A stretch of DNA of 64,000 bases from JAANXG01 sp034520625 (GTDB lineage Bacteria; Pseudomonadota; Gammaproteobacteria; Arenicellales; JAANXG01). The notes below the pieces were generated by a model, which ran no database searches, was not told the origin of the DNA, and saw only the letters and a list, made by a program, of their open reading frames with translations. Within the stretch, counting starts at the first letter, position 1. Each line of letters begins with the position of its first letter. Positions 18,502-27,081 of the stretch are shown piece by piece. The stretch covers positions 62,001 to 126,000 of the forward strand of contig JAXHNI010000014.1 in the NCBI GenBank assembly GCA_034520625.1. Direction: 5' to 3'. A program made the translations under genes and the position numbers.

Positions 18502-20544
18502 TCAGTTTTGCCAGGCAGCCCGCTGCAGGGCACGGCGTGCGCGTCCCAGCGCCATCATTGGAAAATAATGGCGGTAAAGATTGTAGTTAATCATGAACCC
18601 CCGTGACAGTTCCTGGCCCTGGGCCAGCGCCTGCCGCGAGCGATCGGGGTCGATACGCGCGCCAATGCCGTATCCGGGAAATCCCGTCCCGGTGTACTGG
18701 GGCTCGTGCCAGGTCCCGTCCGCCTGCTGGCGGGCCACGAGGTAGTCCAGGCCGCGATGGATGGCCGCCCAGTTGCGGCTGGGATCACAAGCCAGCAGGC
18801 CCATCAGCGCCCAGGCAGTCTGCGACGGCGTGCTGGGCCCGCGTCCGCGGTGGGCGGTATTCACGTAGGAGGCGCAGGTCTCGCCCCAGCCCCCGTCAAG
18901 GTTCTGCCGGCCCAGCAGCCAACCGACCGCGCGCTGGGCCGGTTCGGCCTCCATGTCTTCGCCGAGTGCGGCGAAGGCCGTCAGCACCGCCGCCGTACCA
19001 TAGATATGATTCACGCCCCAGCGCCCGAACCAGCTGCCGTCGGCTTCCTGCTCGGCCTTGAGGTAGGCCACACCGCGATCGATGCTCGACTGTGCGCCGG
19101 AGGCGCCGGATACCGCCAGCCCTTCCAGCACGTGGGCCGTAACGTCGACGTTGGGCGGGTCGAGTGTCTCCCCGAAGTCGGCGAATGGAATCGTGGTGAG
19201 TATGTGCTTGTTGTTGTCCTTGTCAAACGCGCCCCAACCGCCGCCTTTGGACTGCATGGCCCTGACCCATTTGCCGGCCCGTTCAACGGCTGCCGCCACC
19301 CGGCGGCTGTCCTCGACCTGGTGCGCCGCCCTGCCCAGAACCATCAGGGCCACCCCCGTGTCGTCCAAGTCCGGATAGAACCGGTTAGCCCGTTCGAAGG
19401 CCCAGCCGCCCGGTTCCACGGCCGGAAGCTTGATCGACCAATCGCCCTTCTCCAGCACCTGCCGGTCGAGCAGCCAGCGCAGCGCCCGGCGATATGGGGG
19501 CGAGTCGCCTGGGGTCCGGCCGCAGTCCTGGTACGCGAGACACGTCAACAGGGTATCCCAGACCGGCGATTCGCAGGCCTGGATGTACAGGGCGCCGTTC
19601 TTCTCGTAGGACCAGTGCTCGTCCAGGGTGGCCAGCGCCCGCTGCAGGACAGGATGATCCAGGGCATAACCCTCGTTCCGCACGGCCATCACGCTGTAAA
19701 TCCACGGCGGCTGGATCCCGCCCCAGGCGCCGTCGGCGTCCTGATGCCGGATGATCCATTCCAGGCATCGCTGGATCGCCGCGTCCCGTCCGGGGGTGAG
19801 GTGAAGGCTCTGAAACCGGTGCAGGACGCGGTCCACGACGCGGAACACGCCCTGCCAGAGCGACCCCGACACCGTGTGCCGGCGCCGGGAATAGTCGAAG
19901 TTCTCGCGGCCGCCGGGAAACAGCTCATCCAGGCGCCGGTCGGGGGGCAGCGGCTTCACTGGCCGGCGGGCGGAGAGCACCGCGATGGGCAACATGGTGG
20001 CCCGGGCCCAACAGGCGAAGTGGTAGATGTTGAACGGCAGCCAGAGCGGGCTGCGGATGATTTCCGGGGGGACGTTCGGCGTCCGGTCCCACGGCCACTC
20101 CCCGATGAGCGCCAGCCAATAGCGGGTGAACACCCGCACTTCGGACAGGCCGCCGTTGTCGAGTATCCAGGCCCTGGCGCGGACCAGCTCGGGGGCGTCC
20201 GGGCCGTAGCCGTACGCCCGCAGCGCGGCGTAGCATTCGACGGTGGAATTGATATCCCCCGTCTCGGCCTCGAAGTAGATCTCCCAGGAGCCGTCCGGAC
20301 GCTGCCGGTCCAGAATACCCTTCAGGATCTTCTCGGTCCCCGGATGCCGGTAGCCGATGATATGGAAGGCCAGCAGCCATTCCGCTTCCATGCAGGCATT
20401 GGTCTCCAGGCGCCCCACCCAGAACCCGTTCCGGTTCTGCCTGGCCTCGATCCAGTCGACCGCCGCCTCGATGCTCCGGTCCAGCTCCCCGGACAGCTCG
20501 ATCTCAGGCGAGGCGTCGAACAATCCCTCTTCCACCGTGTTCAT
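18502..20544 (-). CDS. shc: Squalene-hopene cyclase
   Basis: 680 residues, the normal size. The protonating DxDD motif is present as DLDD at residues 392-395 (YPDLDDTGVALM). Multiple QW-type repeats of the form QxxDGSW/GW occur (DRQRPDGSWE, HQDADGAWGG, RQNLDGGWGE, RQQADGTWHE). It cyclises squalene to hopene or diplopterol in the membrane. The start overlaps the nudC stop by 4 bp (ATGA), so translation is coupled. No hpn cluster or squalene synthase is in the window, so the squalene source must be elsewhere. Confidence 0.94.
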   Translation of the reverse strand: MNTVEEGLFDASPEIELSGELDRSIEAAVDWIEARQNRNGFWVGRLETNACMEAEWLLAFHIIGYRHPGTEKILKGILDRQRPDGSWEIYFEAETGDINSTVECYAALRAYGYGPDAPELVRARAWILDNGGLSEVRVFTRYWLALIGEWPWDRTPNVPPEIIRSPLWLPFNIYHFACWARATMLPIAVLSARRPVKPLPPDRRLDELFPGGRENFDYSRRRHTVSGSLWQGVFRVVDRVLHRFQSLHLTPGRDAAIQRCLEWIIRHQDADGAWGGIQPPWIYSVMAVRNEGYALDHPVLQRALATLDEHWSYEKNGALYIQACESPVWDTLLTCLAYQDCGRTPGDSPPYRRALRWLLDRQVLEKGDWSIKLPAVEPGGWAFERANRFYPDLDDTGVALMVLGRAAHQVEDSRRVAAAVERAGKWVRAMQSKGGGWGAFDKDNNKHILTTIPFADFGETLDPPNVDVTAHVLEGLAVSGASGAQSSIDRGVAYLKAEQEADGSWFGRWGVNHIYGTAAVLTAFAALGEDMEAEPAQRAVGWLLGRQNLDGGWGETCASYVNTAHRGRGPSTPSQTAWALMGLLACDPSRNWAAIHRGLDYLVARQQADGTWHEPQYTGTGFPGYGIGARIDPDRSRQALAQGQELSRGFMINYNLYRHYFPMMALGRARRALQRAAWQN

Positions 20545-21470
20545 AAGTGGCCATGATGGTACCAGTCTTCGATCAGACGCCGCGCAATGGAGATCCCCGG
20601 CGGCAGGCGCAGCGGCCCGGTCCGGTTCAGCGCCTGCGCCACTTCACCGCGGCTGAACCAGCGCGCGTCTTCCAGCTCGCCGTCCAGCAGCTCTATCGTG
20701 AGCGATCCGGTCGCACGGGCGTGAAACCCGAGCATCACCGAACCCGGAAACGGCCAGGGTTGCGAGGAGTGATAGGACACCTCGGCAACGCGAACCGCGG
20801 TTTCCTCGTAGACTTCCCGCACCACCGCCTGCTCGACGGCCTCCCCGGGCTCGACGAAACCGGCGATGGTGGAGTAACGGCCTTCGGGCCACTCCGGTTT
20901 ACGGCCCAGCAGGCAGTGATCCCCGTCGTTCACCAGAACGATGATGGCGGGGTCGGTCCGCGGGAAGTGATGAATCCCGCAGTCCGCGTTGGTGCACTTG
21001 CGGACATGTCCGCCCTGGAGGGGCGTGGTGCGATGACCGCAGGCGCCGCAGAAAGCATGGCGGCGGTGCCAGTGGCACATGCCGCGCGCATAGGACAGCA
21101 CCGAGGCGTCCTGGTCCGCCATCACGGGCCCGATGGAACGCAGCTCCGTAAAGCGGCCGTAATGAGAAAGCTGCGCCAGCCGCGGATCCTCGGCGTGCAG
21201 GTCCACCGCGAAGCAGGGCTGATTGTCCACCATCCCGAGGAATATCAGCGCCTCGCCTTCATCCGGGGTGAGCTCCTCGGGGCTCAGCCACACGGCGCGG
21301 GCATCGTCGTCTTCCACCACCAGGTTCCTGTCCTGCCACACCGGCACGATCCGGCAGCCGGGCGCCGTCAACAGCGCCCGAAGCCGCTCTTCATTGATGC
21401 GGAATTCCCCGGCGCGCTCGATCGCCGCGTAGACCAGCCCGTTGCCGAGCGAACGACTCAGATGGTCCAC
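20541..21470 (-). CDS. nudC: NAD(+)/NADH diphosphatase
   Basis: 309 residues. The zinc ribbon is complete (FCGACGHRT and CTNADCG), the Nudix box reads GFVEPGEAVEQAVVREVYEE, and the NADH-pyrophosphatase subgroup motif SQPWPFPGS follows it. The enzyme cleaves NADH to NMNH and AMP, and NudC homologues also remove NAD caps from RNA. It starts one base from the preceding reductase stop and overlaps shc by 4 bp. Confidence 0.94.
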   Translation of the reverse strand: MDHLSRSLGNGLVYAAIERAGEFRINEERLRALLTAPGCRIVPVWQDRNLVVEDDDARAVWLSPEELTPDEGEALIFLGMVDNQPCFAVDLHAEDPRLAQLSHYGRFTELRSIGPVMADQDASVLSYARGMCHWHRRHAFCGACGHRTTPLQGGHVRKCTNADCGIHHFPRTDPAIIVLVNDGDHCLLGRKPEWPEGRYSTIAGFVEPGEAVEQAVVREVYEETAVRVAEVSYHSSQPWPFPGSVMLGFHARATGSLTIELLDGELEDARWFSRGEVAQALNRTGPLRLPPGISIARRLIEDWYHHGHL

Positions 21471-21471
21471 A

Positions 21472-22290
21472 TCAATCCGGTCCGGATTCCCGGTACATAT
21501 CCGCCAACTTGCCCATCATCTCTCCGAATCCCGTCAGGGACCAACCGCCGTCCACGGGAATCACCGCGCCGTTGATGAACGCGCCCAGGGGCGAAGCCAG
21601 GGCCAGCGCCAGGTTCGCCACGTCCTGCTTTTCTCCCATACGCTTCATTGGCACACTTTCGGTGACGGTCTTCTGCAGGGACTCGGTGGGGGCGAGCCTC
21701 GCCATGCCCTCGGTATCCCGGATGGGACCGGGAACGATGGAGTTGACCCGCACGCCCGCGTCCCCCCACTCCAGGGCCAGCACCCGCGTCAGCATGTCCA
21801 CGCCCGCCTTCGCGGCGCACACATGGGACTGCAGCGGCGCGGGGACGAAGGCCTGCGGCGCGGATATGTTGATGACACAGGCTCCGGGCCGCTTCAGGGC
21901 TTCGTATCCCGCCCGCATGACGTGATAAGTCCCGATCAGGTCGATGTCCACCACTGCCCGAAAACCCTTGGGGGACATGCCCAGGGCTGTTGCCGGGAAG
22001 TTTCCGGCCGCCCCGGACACCAGGACATCGAAAGCACCCATTTCTTCCTGCAGCCTGACGAATACGCCTTCCACCGCCTCGTAGCTCCGCACGTCGGCGG
22101 CGGCGCCCGAACAGGACTGACCGAAGGACGACAGGTGCTCGACGGCCGCATCCACCTTAACCTGGCTGCGGCTCATTACCGCGACCCTGGCGCCGGCGCG
22201 GGCGAACCCCTCGGCGACTCCGAGGTTGATGCCGCTGGTGCCGCCGGCCACGAACACGGTCTTGCCGGAGAAATCGATCGGATTCTGCAT
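21472..22290 (-). CDS. 2,4-dienoyl-CoA reductase-type SDR
   Basis: 272 residues from ATG 22290 (MQNPIDFSGK); an upstream frame to 22458 has no SDR homology. The Rossmann motif is GGTSGINLG. The usual SDR YxxxK is absent: the site reads SHVCAAKAGVD, with valine where tyrosine should be. Together with AAGNF and NSIVPGPIRDTEG this is the pattern of DECR-type 2,4-dienoyl-CoA reductases, which lack that tyrosine. Such enzymes remove double bonds of polyunsaturated acyl-CoAs so that beta-oxidation can continue, which fits the downstream fadB. It is first gene of a DECR-nudC-shc-fadB run. Confidence 0.8.
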   Translation of the reverse strand: MQNPIDFSGKTVFVAGGTSGINLGVAEGFARAGARVAVMSRSQVKVDAAVEHLSSFGQSCSGAAADVRSYEAVEGVFVRLQEEMGAFDVLVSGAAGNFPATALGMSPKGFRAVVDIDLIGTYHVMRAGYEALKRPGACVINISAPQAFVPAPLQSHVCAAKAGVDMLTRVLALEWGDAGVRVNSIVPGPIRDTEGMARLAPTESLQKTVTESVPMKRMGEKQDVANLALALASPLGAFINGAVIPVDGGWSLTGFGEMMGKLADMYRESGPD

Positions 22291-22502
22291 GATGTAAAGC
22301 GTGCTTCCGTGGAGTGGAGTTGTGGGCACTATGATATACAGATTACCGGGGCCGCCGCATCCCGGATCGGGGGCGGCGACCCCGGCGCACGTCTGGTGTA
22401 GCCCGCCACTGATACTTTGATTATCAAAGCGTCTTCGCGCTGTCGGGAATCGGCGCACTGCGGCGGGCCGCGGCCCGGCTAAAGAACTGGCGTCCGGAGA
22501 AT

Positions 22503-22540
22503 GGGGCCAGTGCCGGGGGTCGACCCCCGGCGCTGGCCCC
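22503..22540. repeat. 38-bp near-perfect palindrome
   Basis: Arms GGGGCCAGTGCCGGGGG and CCCCCGGCGCTGGCCCC face each other around TCGA with one mismatch. It has no T-tract, so it is not a canonical terminator. It resembles the arms of the dispersed palindromic repeats without their core. The rest of 22291-22678 shows no gene. Confidence 0.65.
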
Positions 22541-22678
22541 TACGGTCATGCGGGCCTTCAGGCTGGACCAATGCCCGCAGGTCGTAGCACGCTGCATTTT
22601 CTGTGGCGGGGCACAGCGGCGGGGACCGCGCGACTCGGGCAATCGCCTTTCGACGCCCTCAGCCCGCGGCGCGGAGAT

Positions 22679-23314
22679 TCAGGCGGTCTCGCGCACCGGC
22701 ACCGATTTGTCACCCACGGTCCATTTCCACACGCGCATGGGCGGTATGTTGATCAGCTCCAGGGAGACTTTCGGCTTTCCGAATACCGGAGTTGCCAGCT
22801 CCGCCACCCGGTCCCGCAGTTGGTAGGCGACAAAGCTCTTCCCCTGGGGGAGCACGTGGTGGATCTCCCTGACGATCCGGCGTCCCACTTCGTCCGGCAT
22901 GGTGGAAAACGGGATACCTGATATCACGATATCCGGCGGCCCCAGTCCGTGGCTCTTGAGTATTTCCGAGATGTTCTCGGCGCTGCCGTGGTGGGGAATG
23001 AGCCGCGGGTCGTCGATCTCCCTGAGCAGGTCGACGAACTCGGCCTCCACTTCAATGCTGAGCAGCCGCCCCCCGGGACCCAGCTCATTCAACAGCGCCT
23101 GGGTCGTCCCGCCCGTGCCGGGACCCAGCTCGACGATCACGTCGTTCCGGCCTATATCCGCGTACTTCAGAATTCGCCGCTCCAGGAACCTCGAGCTCGG
23201 AATGACCGAACCCACGGTCTGCGGGCGCCTGAGAAAACCCTGAAAAAAAGCCAGTTTCGTATCGCGGTTGGCACGGCTGTACCGCACCGGCTTGTTGGTT
23301 GCGTTGTCGTTCAT
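22679..23314 (-). CDS. Class I SAM-dependent methyltransferase, phospholipid N-methyltransferase-like
   Basis: 211 residues. The SAM-binding motif I is VELGPGTGGTTQALL (about 61-75), followed by an acidic motif II (SIEVEAEF) and VISGIPFSTMP, which takes the place of the (D/N)PP(Y/F) loop. The N-terminal FFQGFLRRPQTVGSVIPSS segment is typical of the PmtA/KsgA-like group that methylates phosphatidylethanolamine. Small homologues of this type are often only called 'methyltransferase', so the lipid substrate is tentative. It precedes the DECR operon by about 390 bp and follows the MMPL permease gene by 38 bp. Confidence 0.75.
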   Translation of the reverse strand: MNDNATNKPVRYSRANRDTKLAFFQGFLRRPQTVGSVIPSSRFLERRILKYADIGRNDVIVELGPGTGGTTQALLNELGPGGRLLSIEVEAEFVDLLREIDDPRLIPHHGSAENISEILKSHGLGPPDIVISGIPFSTMPDEVGRRIVREIHHVLPQGKSFVAYQLRDRVAELATPVFGKPKVSLELINIPPMRVWKWTVGDKSVPVRETA

Positions 23315-23352
23315 AAATTGTTGGTCAACTGGTGCGATGAATTGGATGGGGT

Positions 23353-25719
23353 TCAGGATTTCGATGGCGTGGCGGCATTATCCCCCCGATAACCCCTCAA
23401 CAGCCAGGCCGCCAGTGCAGGAAGCAGTAAAATAGCACCCAACATGTTCATAATAAACATGAAAGTCAGCAAAACCCCCATATCCGCCTGAAACTGCAGC
23501 GGCGAAAAAATCCATGTCGCCACGCCGATTGCAAGGGCGCAGCCGGTGAAAATCACGCCGAATCCGGATATCGCCAGGGTGGTGAAAAAACCCTCGGTGA
23601 GGGTGGCGCCTTCCTTGAGCAGGCTCTGGAAGCGGCTGAATATATATATCCCGTAGTCCACACCGATGCCGACTCCCAGGGCCACCACGGGCAGGGTATT
23701 GACCTTCAGCCCGATCTCCAGCGTGTTCATCAGGGCGTACGCCAGCAACGACACCAGCCCCAACGGCAGTACGATGCACAGAGTGCCCGCAACGCTGCGG
23801 AATGAAACCAGACACAGGATTATAATCGCCGCGAACACATAGAACAAAATCGGGAATTGCGCCGCCTCTACCGCCTCGTTGGTGGCCGCCCACACCCCCA
23901 CAATGCTGCCCGCGAGCCGGAATCGGGGCGAATCCTGGCCATTTCCGGCCTCGTAGCGCTTGACCTCCTCCACGATCCGATCAATGGTAGTTGCCTTGTG
24001 ATCGGTGGTGTACAGCAGCACCGGCATGACGCTGCAGTCCCCGTTCAGCAGGCCGGAGTTGGTGTCGACGGGGCTGGTAGCCTGCACCATGGCCGCCTGG
24101 TTCCTGGGCAGGACGTACCATTTGAGGCTGCCCTCGTTCCAGCCGGAGTTGATGCTCTTGGCGGCTTTCGGCAGGGCCATGGTGGCATGCACGCCCTCAA
24201 CGTTTTCCATCCACCAGCTGAAATCGTCAATGGCGCGCATTACCCCGTAGTCGATGCACCCCTGGGGCTCCGTTTCCGCGTATACCGACATCACGTCCAC
24301 GCCGATCTCGAATTGCGCGGTGATCGCAATGGTGTCCTGGTTGTAGCGCGAGTCCGGACGCAGCTCCGGCACACCGGCATGCAGATCGCCGATGGCCACA
24401 TCCGTGCCCCGCCACAGGCCCACTGCCAGCAGGCCCGCGGCAAGAACCAGCACCAGAACGGAGCCGCGGGTGGTAGTGGTCCGGGCCAGGAATCGCCAGA
24501 GCATTCCGAATGCCCGGGCCCGCTTCTCCAGCCGCGACCGGTATTCGTCGTGAAACTTCAGCCGCGTCAACAGGACAGGCAGCAGGAAAAGGTTTGTCAG
24601 AATGATCATCGCCACGCCCAGGCTGGCGGTAATCGCCATCTCCCGGATGATGCCGATATCGATCAGCAGGATGGCGATGAAGCCGATGGTATCGCTCGCC
24701 AGCGCCACGGTACCCGGCAGCAGAAGCCGCCTGAACGCCTTGCGGGCCGCCTCCTCGAAATCCGAGCCCAGGTAGATCTCCGCGCGCGCGGCGCTGACCA
24801 TCTGCATGGCGTGGCTGACTGCAATGGCGAACACCAGGAACGGCACCAGGATCGACATCGGGTCCAGCCCGAATCCGAGCAGCGGCAGCAGCCCGAGTTG
24901 CCACACCACCGCGAGCAGGGAGCACGCCAGGATCAGGCCCGTGATCCGCCAGGAGCTTGCATAGACCAGTATCAACAGCGCCGTTACCACGAACGCGATG
25001 AAGAAGAACATCACCACGCGTCCCGCGCCCTCCGTAATATCCCCCACCATCTTGGCGAAGCCGATGATGTGAATATCGTACTGTTCGCCCTGGTGCGACG
25101 AGAACGGGCCGCGGATCTTTTCCTCGAGCTGACGGGCGACGGCGGCGTAGTCCAGCGGCTCGCCGGTATCGGGATCGAACTCCAGCAGCTCGGCGCTGAT
25201 CAGCGCACCGGTAAAATCACTGGCCACCAGCCGGCCGACGATCCCCGCCTTGAGAATATTCCGCCGGACCTCCCTCAGGCCCTCCTCCGTCGGCTCGAAG
25301 TCCGCGGGCACCACGTTGCCGCCGGCGATCCCGCCCACCACGACCTCGGTGAATCTGACATTGGGCGTGAACAGCGACGTGACGCTGCTGCGGTTCACGC
25401 CGGGCAGAAAGAACACCTCGTCGGTCGCCTGCTTCAGGGTATCGAAGAACTCGGGCGTGAAAATGTCCCCCTGCCGGGTCATGATGGCGATCAGTATTCG
25501 ATTCGCCCCGCCGAACTCGTCCCGGTATTCCAGGAACGTCTCCATGTAAGGATGGTCCTTGGGGAGCTGCTTGGTGAATCCGGCGTCGATCCGCAGTTGG
25601 GTCGCGAACCAGGCCATGACCACGGTCATGATCAGGAACACCACGATGACCGTTCGCCGATGCTCGAAGATTCCCCATTCCAGCATCGAGACGAATCGGC
25701 CTTCCCTCGGCTCGGCCAT
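23353..25719 (-). CDS. RND-superfamily (MMPL-type) hydrophobic-substrate permease
   Basis: 788 residues. One N-terminal helix (about 20-40) is followed by a large periplasmic loop, five to six helices (including GLDPMSILVPFLVFAIAVSH), a second loop and a second helical bundle (VALGVGIGVDYGIYIFSRF), a duplicated RND layout with sterol-sensing-like bundles. MMPL/HpnN relatives move lipids. It lies downstream of YCF48, DUF1329 and DUF1302 genes on the same strand, a combination that recurs in Pseudomonas-like genomes, so a trans-envelope lipid or hydrophobic-compound route is plausible. The substrate is not known. Confidence 0.85.
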   Translation of the reverse strand: MAEPREGRFVSMLEWGIFEHRRTVIVVFLIMTVVMAWFATQLRIDAGFTKQLPKDHPYMETFLEYRDEFGGANRILIAIMTRQGDIFTPEFFDTLKQATDEVFFLPGVNRSSVTSLFTPNVRFTEVVVGGIAGGNVVPADFEPTEEGLREVRRNILKAGIVGRLVASDFTGALISAELLEFDPDTGEPLDYAAVARQLEEKIRGPFSSHQGEQYDIHIIGFAKMVGDITEGAGRVVMFFFIAFVVTALLILVYASSWRITGLILACSLLAVVWQLGLLPLLGFGLDPMSILVPFLVFAIAVSHAMQMVSAARAEIYLGSDFEEAARKAFRRLLLPGTVALASDTIGFIAILLIDIGIIREMAITASLGVAMIILTNLFLLPVLLTRLKFHDEYRSRLEKRARAFGMLWRFLARTTTTRGSVLVLVLAAGLLAVGLWRGTDVAIGDLHAGVPELRPDSRYNQDTIAITAQFEIGVDVMSVYAETEPQGCIDYGVMRAIDDFSWWMENVEGVHATMALPKAAKSINSGWNEGSLKWYVLPRNQAAMVQATSPVDTNSGLLNGDCSVMPVLLYTTDHKATTIDRIVEEVKRYEAGNGQDSPRFRLAGSIVGVWAATNEAVEAAQFPILFYVFAAIIILCLVSFRSVAGTLCIVLPLGLVSLLAYALMNTLEIGLKVNTLPVVALGVGIGVDYGIYIFSRFQSLLKEGATLTEGFFTTLAISGFGVIFTGCALAIGVATWIFSPLQFQADMGVLLTFMFIMNMLGAILLLPALAAWLLRGYRGDNAATPSKS

Positions 25720-25821
25720 GCTAGCGCACCCCGCCGTTCATGTGGCTTTCCCGGAGTTTTCGGGCCGCAAGGGTGGAGAGCATTCCGCGGTCCGTGGCCC
25801 GTTCTGACGGCGTGCCACGTT

Positions 25822-25933
25822 GGGCCGGTGCCGGGGGCCGTCCCCCAGGGCTCTCGAAAACAGGGATGTTTGAGCGAGAGCGTACACGGATGTGTTTACA
25901 GCGGCCCTGGGGGACGGCCCCCGGCACCGGCCC
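25822..25933. repeat. Dispersed palindromic repeat, copy D
   Basis: Perfect 29-bp arms (25822-25850 with 25905-25933) flank the shared core. The arms match copy B but not A or C. It sits in the 290-bp gap between the YCF48 stop and the MMPL permease start, inside an otherwise co-directional gene set. Confidence 0.85.
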
Positions 25934-26009
25934 ATGCCTCCACGCCGACTCTCAATGCGGGCCAATATCCGCGGAACGCTGAATAGTGGGGTATCAGAGG
26001 CGGAGTGCA

Positions 26010-27014
26010 CTAGGGCAGGTCCGCGGCCGGCCAAATCCGGATTCCCTCGTCCCCCACGGTGAGCAGGTCGCCGTTGTCCAGCAGCCGGGCGTCGGAGATG
26101 GCGGGCCGGTTGGCCAGGGTGGTCCGCGTCGGATCACGGCCGGCGTCGACGTTGTTCAATACGATGCCCGCATACCCGGCCACCAGCGCCCTGCCGTTCG
26201 GCAGGCGCAGTCCGGCGGCCAGCGTCGCGTCCGCACCGGTGTCGATCCTGGTCCAGCCCACCCCCGCGTCAGGGGAATGAAACAACCGCCCCTGGAGCCC
26301 GAACAACAGCACTTCTTCCCCGTCCAGGGGTAGCACACCGAAAAAGGACCCCTCGTAAGGCGACGACAGACGCAGCCAGCTACCGCCCCGGTCGTCCGAC
26401 CGATAGACATTCCCGGCCTCGGCGGCGATATACCAGCGGCCGTCGCCGGCAATGGCGATGTCGTTCAGGTGGTAGTCGTAGTAGATTTCCTCGTCTTCTT
26501 CGTCCTCGGTCGAGGACGCCGATGCCAGTGCTTCAGGCTCCAGGATGCGCTCCGTCCAGGTCCGCCCGCCGTCGTTGGATTCCAGGTACAGGCCGTAGGC
26601 ACCCACGGCGATCGCCCGGTCGTCGCCGGCGATGATCACGTCCAGGAGTGGCGCCTGGGCTTCGGGATCGTGGTAAACGCGGTCCCAGGTGTCGCCGTTG
26701 TCCCGCGTCCTGATGATGGTGGCGTCGTGACCCACGGCCAGGCCCAGGCCGTGCCCGTCGAGGGCGACGGCGGTGAGCAGCACCCGGGTGGGCGCCGGCA
26801 CCTGCTCCCAGGCGCGGCCGTCGTCGGAAACCAGCACATGGCCGCGCTCACCCACCGCGATCCAGCGGCCGCCGGCATCCGCCATGCCCACCAATACTGA
26901 GTCGCGGGCTTTGGGCTTGATCCAGGATTCCCCGGCGGGGCCGGCGCCGGAGGCCGGCATCATCACGATCAGTGCGAGGATCCAGGCCGCGGCCCCACGG
27001 CGGGGGGGCGTCAT
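26010..27014 (-). CDS. YCF48/photosynthesis-system-II-stability-like beta-propeller, exported
   Basis: 334 residues from ATG 27014, where a signal peptide begins (MTPPRRGAAAWILALIVMM); an in-frame start 96 bp upstream would bury it. The mature part has five to six repeats of the type 'SDDGRAWEQV', 'TRDNGDTWDRV', 'SNDGGRTWTER' and 'SDDRGGSWLRL', the BNR/YCF48 propeller signature. An acidic insert TEDEEDEEIYYDY interrupts one blade near 165. Such genes regularly accompany MMPL, DUF1329 and DUF1302 genes. A periplasmic or outer-membrane-associated scaffold role is inferred. Confidence 0.8.
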   Translation of the reverse strand: MTPPRRGAAAWILALIVMMPASGAGPAGESWIKPKARDSVLVGMADAGGRWIAVGERGHVLVSDDGRAWEQVPAPTRVLLTAVALDGHGLGLAVGHDATIIRTRDNGDTWDRVYHDPEAQAPLLDVIIAGDDRAIAVGAYGLYLESNDGGRTWTERILEPEALASASSTEDEEDEEIYYDYHLNDIAIAGDGRWYIAAEAGNVYRSDDRGGSWLRLSSPYEGSFFGVLPLDGEEVLLFGLQGRLFHSPDAGVGWTRIDTGADATLAAGLRLPNGRALVAGYAGIVLNNVDAGRDPTRTTLANRPAISDARLLDNGDLLTVGDEGIRIWPAADLP

Positions 27015-27081
27015 GCCGGCAAGGGAGCGCCCGCGGGCCCCCGCACGGGGGCGCCGTACCGGGGCGGATTCCACAGGCGCA

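Noticed and set aside
21472..22290. SDR gene as an inactive enzyme because YxxxK is missing
   Set aside because: DECR-type reductases naturally lack that tyrosine, and the other DECR markers are present.
22503..22540. Palindrome as an intrinsic terminator
   Set aside because: No T-tract on either side; it resembles the arms of the dispersed repeats instead.
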